From: Saccharina japonica
Lineage: Eukaryota > Sar > Phaeophyceae > Laminariales > Laminariaceae
Length of the DNA: 64,000 nucleotides
NCBI GenBank assembly: GCA_008828725.1
Contig: MEHQ01001628.1
Span: 124,001-188,000 of the forward strand
Reading direction: 5' to 3'
Shown here piece by piece: positions 11,521 to 24,700 of the stretch. A program made the position numbers and the translations under genes. The notes under the pieces are model-generated. The model was not told the origin of the DNA, searched no databases, and saw only the letters and a program-made list of their open reading frames with translations. Position 1 is the stretch's first letter. The number at the start of each line of letters is the position of its first letter.

Positions 11521-12637
11521 AAAAGTCTTAAACAGTTTCGATGTATCACAATGTATATATATATCTTTTTTTTTTAAACGAACTTCCGATACACCGTATC
11601 GAGCTTGTTTTGTACCGGTATTATACATGTCAATATCATAACTTTTACAGCAGTCCTGCATTCCCTGGCATCCCTGTGCTTTTCGTGATGGTGTATATAC
11701 AAGATATCGAACGAAAGCTTCGAAATATCGAATATTTGAAATCGTATTGACTTCGTATCAACTTTTTGTGCATCGGTATCGTACATACCGAACTCGATTC
11801 TCGTTCCATATCCAACACTAATGTAAACATGACTAGTCTACAGGTTTACTCGAACACTACGTTGGTGGTTGGGCACGAAGACTCGGCTCACGAGTTTTAC
11901 ATATACAGTGGTGGTCGCGTCATAAGGCGACTGAGTGACAAGTGGCTTGAAGTCACCTCACAGTGGTACTCGCCTCATAGCTTAAAATCAGGTGGTACCT
12001 ATATAAGGCGTACAGCTCCGTGCCTGTACAGGGCATATCGATTTTCAGTCGTGTAGTGAACTCAACACCTTATTGAGTACCAACTTTGAGGTTTCGAGCT
12101 GCGAGATCACGTGGGGTCTGACGTGTTTCCAGATAATGCATTTTCCAGCTTTCTCGCATGATTCACGTCCAGTTCAACAGCGTTCCATCAGGATCATCTG
12201 CGATAGAGGGCAGTGGTGCAGGAGCTATATACTTCGATTATATACATATGTAACTTCATTTCCGCTACGTTAAATTCAATTATTACCATAATTTGCAACA
12301 TCATACCAAAATCACGCACAAACGCCGGACACTGCGACATTTACATATAACGAGCTAACAATAACGCCCTAACGCCCACCGAACATGGCAACAGTACAAT
12401 ATGTAATAGTGATAACTCTACGATGAACCTCGTTCACTTGCTTGGGCGACCTCAGTATAAGCCCTGCTGAAAGCCATGTCGGGCCGCGCGACGCATGGCA
12501 CGCCTCGTCGTCGCTGCCGGCTTTAGCGTATTCTTGCAACTGGCCGAAGGGCACCTACATATCTGAAAGAGGTATACCTGTACCTAAGGGCTATGACGCT
12601 TGTGTAAGATATCGCTTCTCCCTCGCATGGAAACGAT

Positions 12638-12703
12638 AGCAGCAGCAGCAGCAGCAACGGCAATGGCAGCAGCGATGAAGATTCGACGTTGCAGCAGCAG
12701 CGA
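12638..12703 (+). repeat. imperfect (GCA)n triplet repeat
   Basis: Runs of AGC/GCA triplets with interruptions. They create alanine-, serine- or cysteine-rich open frames in several registers, none supported as a gene. Confidence 0.9.
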
Positions 12704-13810
12704 TGGCAATTCGGCGTCTGCGGCGAAAACCCACCCGTACCTGGATGCCGAAACCACGCTCGCGGCGGCACGGCGGCCGTTGGCTTCGCGTCGTTTGACG
12801 CAAACAACACAAACCAATACTCTACAGAACCGGTTAAAACAATCAGAAGCCATAGTAGACGGTCCTTGTTTCTCATGCACATAATTATGGAGTCTCGAAA
12901 CTAGAAAAATAATCAGCAGAAATCAGTACTCAAAAAAATATATTCAAGAAACAGTCCCGTCAGGGCCGGTATTAACGAACAAAAACTTTCGCAATTGAAT
13001 GAAAATTAATCAAATTGAATAGACTTTCGTGAAAAAAATGACTTCGGATCCTACCGGTATCGAGGAATGGTGTGTATTGTGTTGAAAAATCGAAGAACGC
13101 ACAAGGGTCAACGAACACCCGTGGGCAGCCAACGAGGAGAGCTACGGCCTGCTTTCTCCCTGGGGCACCGCGGCCAGCGGAAGAGTATGTCTGCCGGCAC
13201 CGGCTAAGAGGCTATCGCTCTTGGGATGTCTTGGGTGGCTGGCACAACCCCGAAGCCGCACGCGGGCAGCCGCGACGGGGATACAGCGATCGAGCTTCTG
13301 AGCGAAGTTGTGATCTGGTCGGTGCTCGTGTGGTTTGGGAGGCAAATTGGAAAACTGGATTTCCGACGGTCTTGTGGTTTTGTGAGGCACCGTGGGAGGT
13401 CTACTCTGTGCTAGGGGCCGTCGGACCTCGCGCTGCGGCTGCTCCGGTGGCCCTGCCTCTCGGGAATAATGGGTCTCGCCTCTAAAGCAGTCGACGACAC
13501 GGATCAAGATTGCGTGGCTTGCTTCGGTTTCATGGAACATGCCACGTGGAGTTGGACAAACTCCCCCAATGGAATAGAACGAAGAGGAAAAGAAGTGCCA
13601 AACTACTGTAGTTCTTGTGGAATTCCGTGTTAATTCAATTTCACTCGAAAATGCCTGATTGGTGATTCACTTTTCGACCAATCAGATGCAAATCAAATCA
13701 ATCGAGATTTTTTTTTCGAAATTCAACAAAAAAAAGTCCTCGTTTAATACGGCTCGACGGGATTCGTGGATTGAATTTCTCAATCGAAAAAATTGGGATC
13801 GAAAAAGCTC

Positions 13811-13890
13811 TTTTCAACTGTATAAGAACGCCCGATTGTGTCTCCAATCGGAAACCGGCTTTTTCGGTCCACGTATCCGACTGCATAAGA
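13811..13890 (+). repeat. dispersed ~75-bp repeat, copy 1
   Basis: Shares TTCAACTGTATAAGAA, GTGTCTCCAATCGGAAACC and ATCCGACTGC, in order and spacing, with 14849-14925. Flanking sequence differs, so this is a dispersed element rather than a tandem one. Confidence 0.85.
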
Positions 13891-14718
13891 ATTAGCCCAA
13901 GCACGAAAAAAGCACCGAAATAAAGTTGCTTTAAGGCATGCTTATTTTGAAAAAAACAAATAAGCACGGCCTTAGTTGCTTTGATTATGCTTATTAAAAA
14001 GCATGCTTAAAAAGCAAGTAACTTGCTTTTTTTTAAGTTGCTTACCAATACTAATAAATAGTCGCAATCCTAACTTTCCAACCAGCTCGATGTGCCAACC
14101 CGACCAAAAACCGAGTGATTGACGCAAACACAGTAGGATACGCTCAAGACTTTGATAGCACCGTCGCCGTCCCTGTCTAGCCCCTGGCGTTTCAGGGATC
14201 CCTACGCCCACCCAGGAGACCCTGGGAGAGATAGCTTCCTAACATGGGCGGCCAAAAGCAAGAGTATGCTTGCGTCGGCGCGCATGCGCCGACGCATGTC
14301 TTCGCTCTCGTCTACTCGTGCTCTCGTCGGATTTTTTCACCTGGGTGTTGTGAGGCGTGCTGCGTTTTTTCGATTTCAGAAATATTTGAACAAGCAATTC
14401 ACTATTTTTCCCCATAGGGCGCAAACCAGTTTTTTTTGCGAAATCACATCCAAATAGGATTTTATTTTCCAAATTGATTTTTCTGTTGTCTTCGTTAATG
14501 TGGGCCCTAAGGCTACTTCTTATGCCGTCGAATTGAGAGGATCGAAACACTCGGTTTCCGATCCACTCTAAATCCGACGGGGTGTGTCTGTATGCCTTCC
14601 CTATCGTCAATCGGATCGATTTTGCAGTTTTTTGTGCTCTTCCTGGGCGCGGTTGATACGAGAGTTGAAAACTGTTTCGTGTCCTGCTCGCGGGTTCTAG
14701 GAGGTGCTGCGCTGCGAA

Positions 14719-14766
14719 CAGCAGCAGCAGCAGCAGTAGCAGTAGAGAGCAGCAGCAGCAGTAGAG
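14719..14766 (+). repeat. (CAG)n-type triplet repeat
   Basis: CAG/TAG/AGC triplets with interruptions (GCAGCAGCAGCAGCAG then GTAGCAGTAG). Confidence 0.9.
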
Positions 14767-14848
14767 CAGTCAAGCCAGCATCGGATAGGCTCCCGCTGGG
14801 TGGTGTGACCGTGTGTTGGGAGGGGTGAAGAGAGATGCGGTGAGTCTT

Positions 14849-14925
14849 TTTCAACTGTATAAGAAAGCCCGAACGTGTCTCCAATCGGAAACCGGCTGTT
14901 TTTATCCATGCATCCGACTGCTTTA
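14849..14925 (+). repeat. dispersed ~75-bp repeat, copy 2
   Basis: Same orientation as 13811-13890 with a few substitutions. A weaker fragment with similar words lies near 14535-14600. Confidence 0.85.
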
Positions 14926-15782
14926 AAAAAGAGGGATGTGTGGATACCAGGTCCCCTTCCCCTAGATAGTACCGCCTCATTACACACCAGCTCAAGGTCA
15001 ACCAGAGGTTGCCCACTCCGTTCCGTGAAGACCCGAGACACCAACCCACCTCGGTGTGTCCTCCACACCACAACCACATAAGAGAGAGCCTGCCAGGTCC
15101 GCCCCACAGATGGAAAAAAAAAAAGAAAAAAAAGTCGAGAGAGAGACCACATCTGTCCGCAACCCGCAATACGACGTACTGCTTTTATTGCAAGTACCAC
15201 GGGTGCTCGTGTTTATACCATTTCAATACGTACGGTCTGGCCCTCGTAGCAGCCCGACAATGTGCATCTGTCAACCTCACATAACCTGCAGTGTATGGCG
15301 TCGTGCAACACTACGATCTACAGAGCAACTCGTACACGTAGAATGTCGTGTCCGTGCGAGTAGAGAGCACCTTATTGATGCTGATCACTAGGGCCTTTAT
15401 GGCGGGTGGGAGGTGTAGTCTGAAGTAGCCGTGTAGCTCAACTCACCTCTACCGCCATCCCGAGATTCAGGCGGTGATCCGTAACAGGATAAAGCTATGT
15501 ACCAGTCCGCCAAATTGCAGTATCAAGTAAGCTGTGCAGAGAGCAGCGGCCTATCGAATCCAAGAACTTTGCTTTCCTTGACCGATGGCAAGAGATCCCA
15601 GTGATCTTCCAAATTTGGGTCTTATCTAAATTTGGCGGCGTGTGCGGTCCGGGGCTCATACAAAAATACCGAAAACACAGTCTGCAGCCAGTGTCCTGCA
15701 CCACTCTGCACTCAGCTACCACAAGCGAGTAGCACGGCAGCTGTTCTAAAGCTGTGGCTTGCTTCATTGTGCTGTGCTTACC

Positions 15783-18700
15783 ATGGCGCAGTATGTTGCC
15801 ACTGCGAAAAAAGCGACATCTGTCGGTAAATCACTTGTCTGCCACTTCACGGGCCAAGATGATTTGAACTTGGTTATTGCCAAAGGGGCTCGCCTAGAGA
15901 TCTGGGAGATTACGCCAGAGGGCCTTCAGCACCGGCTCGATGTGCCACTTTATGGGGCAATCGCAACCATGGAAGCATATCGCCTGCAAGACGAGAGCTG
16001 CGACCGCATGTTTGTTTTGACTGAGCGCTACCAATTCTGCGTGCTTCAGTTTGATACGGAACGACAGGTGAGCCGACTTACATCTGGGTGTGTGTTATGC
16101 TCGCAGAGCAGCTTACAACACTGCACAGGAGACAGGAGTCAGTACCCCACGTACTCGAACTGCTGCTGGACAAGTCAATCTCGCTTCGGCACGCACAGCG
16201 ACTGGCATACCAAGCAAGCACAAATCGCGCATCATCAAAACAATGAAACACTTGCAGACGCGCAATTGGTACCGTATTTTCGAGCTAATAGTGATGTATA
16301 CGCCGGCATATGGGCCCAGCGGGATAATCGCCTGTTGTGGCGACATGAAGCAAATTTGAAATCACCACTTCGGAGATGCCCTCGTAACCTGCTGTGGAAC
16401 CTCACGTACTGGTCATGCTAACGCCGTGTAAGTACGAGCAGCGCCACACCGTGTTGCTACTGGTACTCGTATAGTCCAGCAGGGAATATGCAGATCAATA
16501 CGCTGACCATGTGACTAGTAGGAGTGCGCTTGGTTCTTGGAATGAGAGGAATAGCATGCGTTGTATACTGTATGCAAGTGTGTAAAATAATTTGAAATTG
16601 AATATTATACCAGGTACATACCAGGGTATGATGCATACCATACGAAGTACATACTGGTACGTGCGAACTCGTACGTGCTGTATTTCACTTATCCGGTGCT
16701 TACTCGCACACCACTCACCGATGCACATCCCTGGCACCAATATCATTGGAAAGCACGCATGCAGAACGGACCACTCACTACGTATGATATACCCTGGTAT
16801 GCAACAAGATTGGCAGAGGGATTTGACAGCGCTGCTGATGCCTGGCGCCAATTATTGCATACCGGAACTCCTTTACGGTGGAGTACGTACAGAGTTTGAC
16901 CTACGACAGTATGTCATCCACAGAAGCCTGACTGAGCTTGGGGTTCGGCTCTGATATAATCGATGTTGCTTTTTATTCCCCTCCGCCCCGTCTCGGCTCA
17001 GGAAATTCGCACCAAAACCAGTGGCTCTGTAAAGGACCGAATCGGTCGCGCCATCGACAACAGCAAGATTGGAGTCATGGACCCCCAGAATCGCATGATC
17101 GGTCTTCACCTGTACGAAGGCCACTTCAAGGTAATTCCCATGGATGCTAAGGGACAGCTGAAAGACGCGTTCAACATTCGGCTGGAGGAGCTGGAGGTTC
17201 TGGACATCAAGTTCCTTTCCGGGTTTTCCAAACCTACGATCGCAGTGCTGTACCAGGATCAACGCTATGCCCGCCACATCAAAACGTATGCCGTCAACGT
17301 CCGTGACAAGGAGTTCGTCGTCGGACCGTGGGCACAGTGTAACGTAGAGCACAACGCCAGTGAGCTCATTCCTGTGCCCGAGCCTTTCGGTGGGGTGCTT
17401 ATTCTGGGACACCAGACGATCTGCTACCACAGTGGAGCGGCCTTCATCACTATTCCGATTCAGAACACCCGCATGTGCGCATACGGGTGGGTGGACGCTG
17501 ATGGGTCGCGCTTGCTGATTAGTGACCACTTCGGAGGGCTGCATGTGGTCATTCTCACTCCCGGCTCAGCACGCTCGGTCGTTCAGACAGCTCACATTGA
17601 GGCACTCGGCGACACAAGCTGCGCCTCGAGCATTTCGTACCTGGACAATGGGGTCGTTTTCATCGGAAGCGCTTTCGGGGACAGCCAGCTGATCAAACTC
17701 AACCCAGAGAAGGATGCCCAGGGCGCGTACATTGAAGTGCTGGAAACTTACGACAACCTTGGACCCATCATGGACATGTGTGTGGCGGACCTAGACCGGC
17801 AGGGGCAAGGACAGGCAGTGACCTGCAGTGGCTGCAACAAGGATGGGTCGTTGCGAATCATTCGCAACGGCATTGGCATCAACGAGCATGCTGCTATTGA
17901 CCTTGCTGGGATCAAGAACATGTGGTCCCTTCGTCCTTCGAGCGCGCAGCATGACAAGTACCTGGTTCAAGCTTTCATCAGCGAGACTCGCGTGTTAGCG
18001 TTTGAGGAGGACGAAGACGGCGACCATCAGCTGGCAGAAGGAGAGATAGCAGGCTTTCAACCGGGGTGTACGCTGTTCTGTGGCTGCGTAAGTGGAGACA
18101 TGGTAGTGCAGGTAACCGAGAGAGGGGTTGTCCTCATCGCGTGCGATACCCTCCAGGCGATTGACAGATGGGACCCGCCTACAGATCTCAACATCACCGT
18201 GGCTTCTGGCAACTTGACGCGAGTGGTGCTCGCCCTCGGTGGTGGCAACTTGGTGCATCTGGAAGTTGACGTAGCTACCAAGAAGGTCAGTCAAGGTGCT
18301 GCCGTATGACAGCGACGACTGCGCTTTGATTTTGTCTGCTTCGAGTAGTTGTTTGGCGCACTTTTATGTTACTGCAACGGTGATCGCACCGATGGTCCCC
18401 TTCTTCACAGGACGGTTCTTGCCTTTTCTGCACACGCGGGACTCAATGACTCACGATCCTCCTCTGTTTATGTCGCGACTGTCTCATACTCTCTTGCAAT
18501 TTCGCAGCTGGTGCAAAAAGCGCATGTCCATCTTGAGAACGAAATAGCGTGCATCAGCCTGAACCCTCCAAGCAACCAACCATCGTCGGTCGCCGATGCC
18601 GTAACAACGGCAATGGAGTGCGAGGAAGGGAGCAAGTTGGATGCGCTTGTCGCTGTCGGCATGTGGACAGATATGACGGTAAGCTCTGCCATACATAGAG

Positions 18701-21700
18701 GTATTGTTTTTGGGCGGGGTGCTTGCCATTTATGGTCAATATGCAGTTCTCGTATAACACCACTTGTTTTACCATATTGTGGGGTTAGGTGTTTTGACAT
18801 CAATGCGCTGACTGCTCTCATCATTTTACGCTGAATGGGTGTTTAGTGTGACTTACTTGTCTGCCGTGGAATAACTGCGTGTTCCAGGTGCGACTGCTGA
18901 CTCTTCCCGACCTACAGGAGGCGTCATCTCAGCCTCTCGGAGGTGACACACAGGCGAGTTCCACTGAATTGTCAGCAGTACACCAGTGGCGCGTGTGTTG
19001 GGTTCTCCTGCGTAGGATTTTTTTGGAGGTCGTAGCAACTCAGGTTTTGTGTAGCTGTCAAGTAAATGCTTGTGCTTCGATACGTCATCGTCTTCCGCAG
19101 CAGTCGTTGTACTTGTTCGCTATGAAGTACGCGCAGCCTTGGTGTATGCGGTTGAACGTTGCCATATTATGCAGATAGCGTTTGCGCAGACGTTGGCATA
19201 ATATGCGGGATGCATGCATCCGTCCCAACGCAAAGATAAATACTGTGCAAGGACTTAACACACGAGTCACTGTTCGCAATCTGTCGCCCCGTTTTCCGTG
19301 GTCCTTTGTGCAGGCCCGGTCTGTGATAATGGCCACAATCGCTGACGCGCACTACTTGTTCGTCGGGTTGGGCGATGGTCACGTCGTGTCGTTTCCCTTG
19401 GAGATGTCTGCAGAATCGGGGCTGTCACTCGGGATGGCGAAGAAAGTGGCATTGGGGACTCAGCCCATAGGGCTCGCATGTTTCCGTAACAACGGAATGG
19501 TGTGTGTCTTCGTCGCCAGTGACCGGCCTGCGGTCATATATTGCAGCGGGGGCAAGCTCCTGTATGCGAACGTCAATATGGGCGAGGTGCGTTGGCAGCC
19601 GTCCCTGCTCTTATCTTGTGGGTTGATGGCCATTGCCGTTGTACATGTGTGACCATGGCGAAGGTTTCCCGCTCATCTGAATGAAACTACAGTGATTTGC
19701 TCATGGTGTTACGATATTTCCTTGCAGGTCACCTCCGTCTGCTCCTTCGACTCCAGTCCGCTCCCCCACTGCTTAGCGCTGGCAAGTGAAAGCAGCTTGA
19801 CGATCGGGACCATCGACGATATCCAGAAGCTTCACATACAGGTGACGCTTGCTCACTCTCTGTCGTACTCGAGAACAATGTATTCGAGCTTTGAGCAACT
19901 GCGCGTTTTTCTGAGTGTATTAATACAGTAGTAGAGATGAGTTATGTTGCCCGTGTCCGTTGAGCATATACGGGCATCTTTAAGCATAGCTGCCCCGGTG
20001 TACTGATGACCAGGCCAGGTGAACCTCCGTCTGGCTGGCTGCATGATTTTTTTGCTGTCAACAACAAGCACGTCGCGCGTCTCTTGAGGACCTTGGCCAA
20101 AGTTGGTTGATGTATAAGCTGCGCAAAAACCACTATGCGCGAATAAGTGTGCCCCTACCCATGTCGACGAGCGTTGGGAGTGCTGAGGCCAGTGCGCAAC
20201 AAAATATAAATTCAGGAACTAGGGTAATCCAGGGGAGAGCGCAGGCCTACCTTTTTACCTCTGGTCGGAGCAGGCTCTGTATTGAAAAATGTGATAATGC
20301 TGACGAGGCCCTCGTATTGGGACTCCATGTATCACGCACTTGGAAAAAGAGAGAGGCGTAGTCTCCTACAGCAAGAATATCGCTGAACACCCGTTAATTC
20401 GGCCTTTGTTTTACAGAAAGTGAGCCTCGGAGAAGCTCCCCAACGCATCACCCACCACGAGACGGGCAGGGTGTTCGGCATCATCACCACCAGCTACCGC
20501 GCCGTCGAGAATAGGTATGCCAACTATTTCGACATTGACTCTCGTTGAACCTTTTTGTGGTACACACGAGATACTACGACGTGGCGCACTGTTTGCAGTC
20601 AGCAAGGCGTCTGTATTTGTGTCGTAGGCTCCAGCCGGAAACCGATAGGATATTGCAATTGTGCCGCAACCCGTGACCCTATCTTGTCCGCCCACGTGCG
20701 CCTCCCTGCCTCAGCGACGTGGAAGAAGAGCACAACTTCGTTAAGTTTTTGGACGACACAAACTTTGATGAGCTCTACTGCCACGCGCTTGACCCGTTCG
20801 AGGTGAGACGATATTAACGCGCTTATAGGGTGATGGTTACGCTCAGTTCCTTTTTATATTAACACTTGAAATGTGCATAAGCGCATATTGTACACAAACG
20901 CTCCTACGTTGTGTATACGGCGGCCGCCGTTGTTGATTTCGTTTGAGAAAATTATGTATTCTGAATTTCTTGATGAACGAATGAGTCGCCAGGTGTCTAA
21001 CCCGTACGCATATAGCTTGTAGCGGCGCTATGGCCAGTATCTCGTTCTGCTGGGTGCATGCCGGCATACTTAGAGCTGATATTGTCGTCCTCCCGCGTCC
21101 ACCTCTCGCTCGCTTCGGTCGCTCGTACGTGTTTTTGTGAGACCAGAACGGCGCCTCGCTGGTCTCGTGTGTGTTCGCCAACGACCCGAAAGAATATTTG
21201 GTGGTTGGTTCTGCATACGTGCAGGAGGAGGTAAGACGGCGTTCGATGCGCCTTCGGTGACGATTTGTTGGTCAATCGCACGGGGTCGTTCTGCTGCCGA
21301 TTTTATTTTATTTCGGCAGGAGTTTTTCCTTCCAACGGTTTGCGTTCGACCTTTGGGTTTTCATGTTGAGTAAAAATCCTTGAAATTTGATCGTGTACCG
21401 GTCTTATGTGCGGTTGCTGCAAGACTTGACGCAGGCCTCAACCATTGCTTCGTCGCGAAATGTGGGATAAGGCGTGGTGCTATTTTCTCACGGATTTCTT
21501 GCTTGTGGTGTTTCCTCTTCTTGGGGTCAGGAATGCGAGCCAGCGGTTGGGCGCTTGCTGGTCTTCAGCGTGGATGGACAAGGTGCAGAAAGGAGAGTGA
21601 CTCTGGTGGCAGAAGAGGAGACGCGAGGGGCGGTGAACGTTCTCAACGCATTTAACGGCAAACTCCTAGCAGGCATCAATAGCAAGGTAAGTGGAGTCGT

Positions 21701-24700
21701 GTTTCCCACCCTTCCCGATCCCACTCTCAATCGTGTCGCCGCGTTTACTTTCTTGGACATTCGCCCACTACTATCGGAAGGTTACACCCATACCAGGCAT
21801 TCCAGTATAACCACCCCCGTGCACTTCGCGTGACATGAAACCACAAGAATCTCGGAGACATGCTTGCAAAACTACCGCAAGCACCCGATCGCTTTGTTTA
21901 CCGAGGAAATTATCGCGATGGCGTCTATTGCATGCCAATGTGACCGACGCAGGTGCAACTTTTCCGATGGGTCGAAAAGGATGACGGAGTGCAGGAGCTA
22001 CAGACCGAATGCGGATACCACGGGCACATTCTGGCGCTGTACATGCAGGTGGAGTGGGTCGGGATGCCTCTGGTTGTGAGATGCTCATGTTGCGATAGGA
22101 TCAGGTGGCAAGTTCCTGTACTTAGTTTTGTTTTCCAGCATTTACCTGTTGAGACACGCGCCTCCCATTCGCATCGTGTTTGAAACCGACATTCTCGGCA
22201 GATTAATCTCAGCGGACTCCCCCACTTTTTCCAGGACGAGAAAATGTGCAGCCGGCTTCTGTTGTATTTCGAAGTTAAACCTGCTGCACGTTTTTGTTCG
22301 GCGTTGAAAGTTTTCCTGCATAATTCCATTCGAGGCGTATTTGACACGTTGCACGATCATTGATGGAGGTACACAGGTATATAGCGGTTAATCTTAGCTT
22401 CGATGTGTGTTCTAAATGTGTCGCCGCAGGATTGTAAGCTGATGAACGACTCCGACCCGCCGCTCCTCCTATTAATAAGTGACGCCGCTTGGGCACCGAT
22501 CCACGTTGGTGCTCGCTAGCGTCGACCCTTCCTTGTAACCGGGTGCTTGGTTACAATAGGCTGATGATATTGGTCATCGTCACGGTCACTCCTGGCTGGT
22601 GTTGAATACATTTTTTTTTGCCTTTCGCTGCAGCCGAAAACTATTCCAATACGGTACGTAGCGGCCGATGTGCATCACTTCTTTTTTTCCTCCTCCTAAC
22701 CGGACTTGTACATTTGTATTGTTGTGCATGCACTGGCAGAGCCGGGGTGACTTCATCGTCGTCGGAGACCTGATGCGATCCGTCAGCCTCCTCGTGTATA
22801 AGGCGGTTGATGGTGCCATTGAGGTGGGTGCTGCGCTTTGTCGCCACGGCCGTTTCGCCGTCGCTTCCTGCCTGGTCTTGAGGGACATGTCGACGCAACG
22901 CGAGTGTATAAATACCAGTACGTACCTCGTACATTCGTGTATTGTGTGTTGATGTTAACATTTACTTTACCGCGTTGCGTCGTAGGAAATTGCCCGGGAC
23001 TACCACGCAAACTGGATGACGGCAGTTGAGATGCTAAGCGATGACGTTTACATTGGTGGAGAGAGCGACTGCAACATCTTCACCTTGCGAAGAAACGCAG
23101 GTGAGCATATGCACGTGGCATGTCGTTGCGTTGAGTTAAATGTGTAGTGCCCGTTTCGCTTCCTTGTTGGCGAATTCCACCTCACGAAGACCCTTGTTTA
23201 TTTTGGGTCATTTGACAAAAAGGGGGACACCCCCTATATATCGTAACAAAAGGGGGGACACTACTAAGCACCGGCGGCCAGGTTCTCGTTAAAGAGGCGG
23301 TCATCAACACCAATCCAACGGCCCAGCGCAATAACGGTATACTCATAGTCATATATTAACCATCACTGACCGAACAGCTCAACAGCTCACTTCCTAGTAC
23401 AGTAAGACTCTCCTCTCCTTTACGCCATGGTACGTACCTCATATACGCGTATACGTATACGGCGGTACCGGCACTACTATAAATATGTACAGCAGCCAGC
23501 AGTAGTACCAGAGGAGTACTGCTATCCTTTGGTACGTACATATTTACGTATACTCGTATGTATGTTGGTGATTTTTGAGAACCACAGTGCACAGGGCGCC
23601 AACCAATGTTGTAATGCATTGATTTGCAGGGCCACACAGCTGGAAACCACGATTGATTCTGAACCAGATGTGCTTGTCACAGGACCTTCTCTCGTATATG
23701 GTGTGCAGGCAGTACTCACGAAATCATTTGTGATATATACGTACATCACGTATGCTGATCTGCTTACCACGTTTGCCTAGGTATGGGCCTTTGGTCTTTT
23801 CGACGTTAGACGTCGTCTGTTGGGCGTGCCACAACAACCAGAACATGGAGTGGTCACTTACCCGTGGTCTTTTTGACACAGAAAGGGGGATGTCTCTCCG
23901 CAGCGTGACAAAAAGGGGGACATTACGTAAAAAGGGGGACTTTCCCAAACTAAGTAGATGGAAAGGGGGATACCCTCGCGTAGGCATAACAAAAAGGGGG
24001 ATATGCTCAGCCCCGCTTTTGATCGCTCTCGTTCACCCGCTAAACGTATGAAAAAAAAAACGCTGTGAATGGTAGGGAGATGCCATGTGAGTGTGGCAAA
24101 CGCATCAGGTTTTAATTTCGAGTCGAGTTGACAGAATACATAGGCGTACCCGGCGGCGAAAACCGATGTCCCCCTTTTTGTCACGATATAGGGGGGGTGT
24201 ACCCCTTTTTGTAAAATCCCCTTTATTTTGTGTACGTATTGGCACTTTAGGTTTGTCCACACGACATCAATCCGGGGTCAAAATATATACACCGATATAT
24301 ATCCTGATCCCAATTAAGCTTGAAACTTTACTACGCGTTAGCTCCAGCACTCGCGAACATGTGTCGGCAACGCGTACTCTAGCGACCAATAAGAGCTACG
24401 TCGTATCACCCAGGTATTTTCCTTTGTCGACGTTTTTTTCTTTTTTGTTTCCATCCCATTTACTATCTTCGCACTTCTGTCCTTTTCCCTCCCTAGTTGT
24501 AACTCAGATCCGGGGTCACAAAGTAGGCCCCTCTCCCTCCTCCCCCACTACGGTTCTTGCCTTGATTTTTATCGCGCAGAGGGTCCAGCCTTCCCAACGC
24601 TCGTCGATCTTCATCGAATTTTACTCACGCTCTCGTGCTTTCCGCTAGTCAAGATATTTGTTTGCGAGAAAAAGTCCCTACGTACGAGCATGCACTCGGG

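Larger units (their letters stand above)
9884..15782. other. 5.9-kb gene-poor region upstream of DDB1
   Basis: Holds simple repeats, GGTGCG foldbacks and a dispersed 75-bp repeat pair. It must also hold the undetected start of the TMEM258-like gene and the DDB1 promoter (probably 15500-15782). A GC-rich patch at 13130-13560 has overlapping open frames on both strands, one with a hydrophobic stretch near 13290, but no recognisable domain. I see no supported gene here. Confidence 0.5.

Noticed and set aside
12584..12884. Alanine/serine-rich frames
   Set aside because: They are translations of a GCA triplet repeat.
13072..13560. GC-rich patch with overlapping frames on both strands
   Set aside because: Frames compete with one another, none has a recognisable domain, and no exon partner was found.
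18944..18950. GT donor inside the last codons of DDB1 exon 4
   Set aside because: Splicing there shifts the frame at the next exon, whereas the GC donor at 18954 restores the exact DDB1 alignment.
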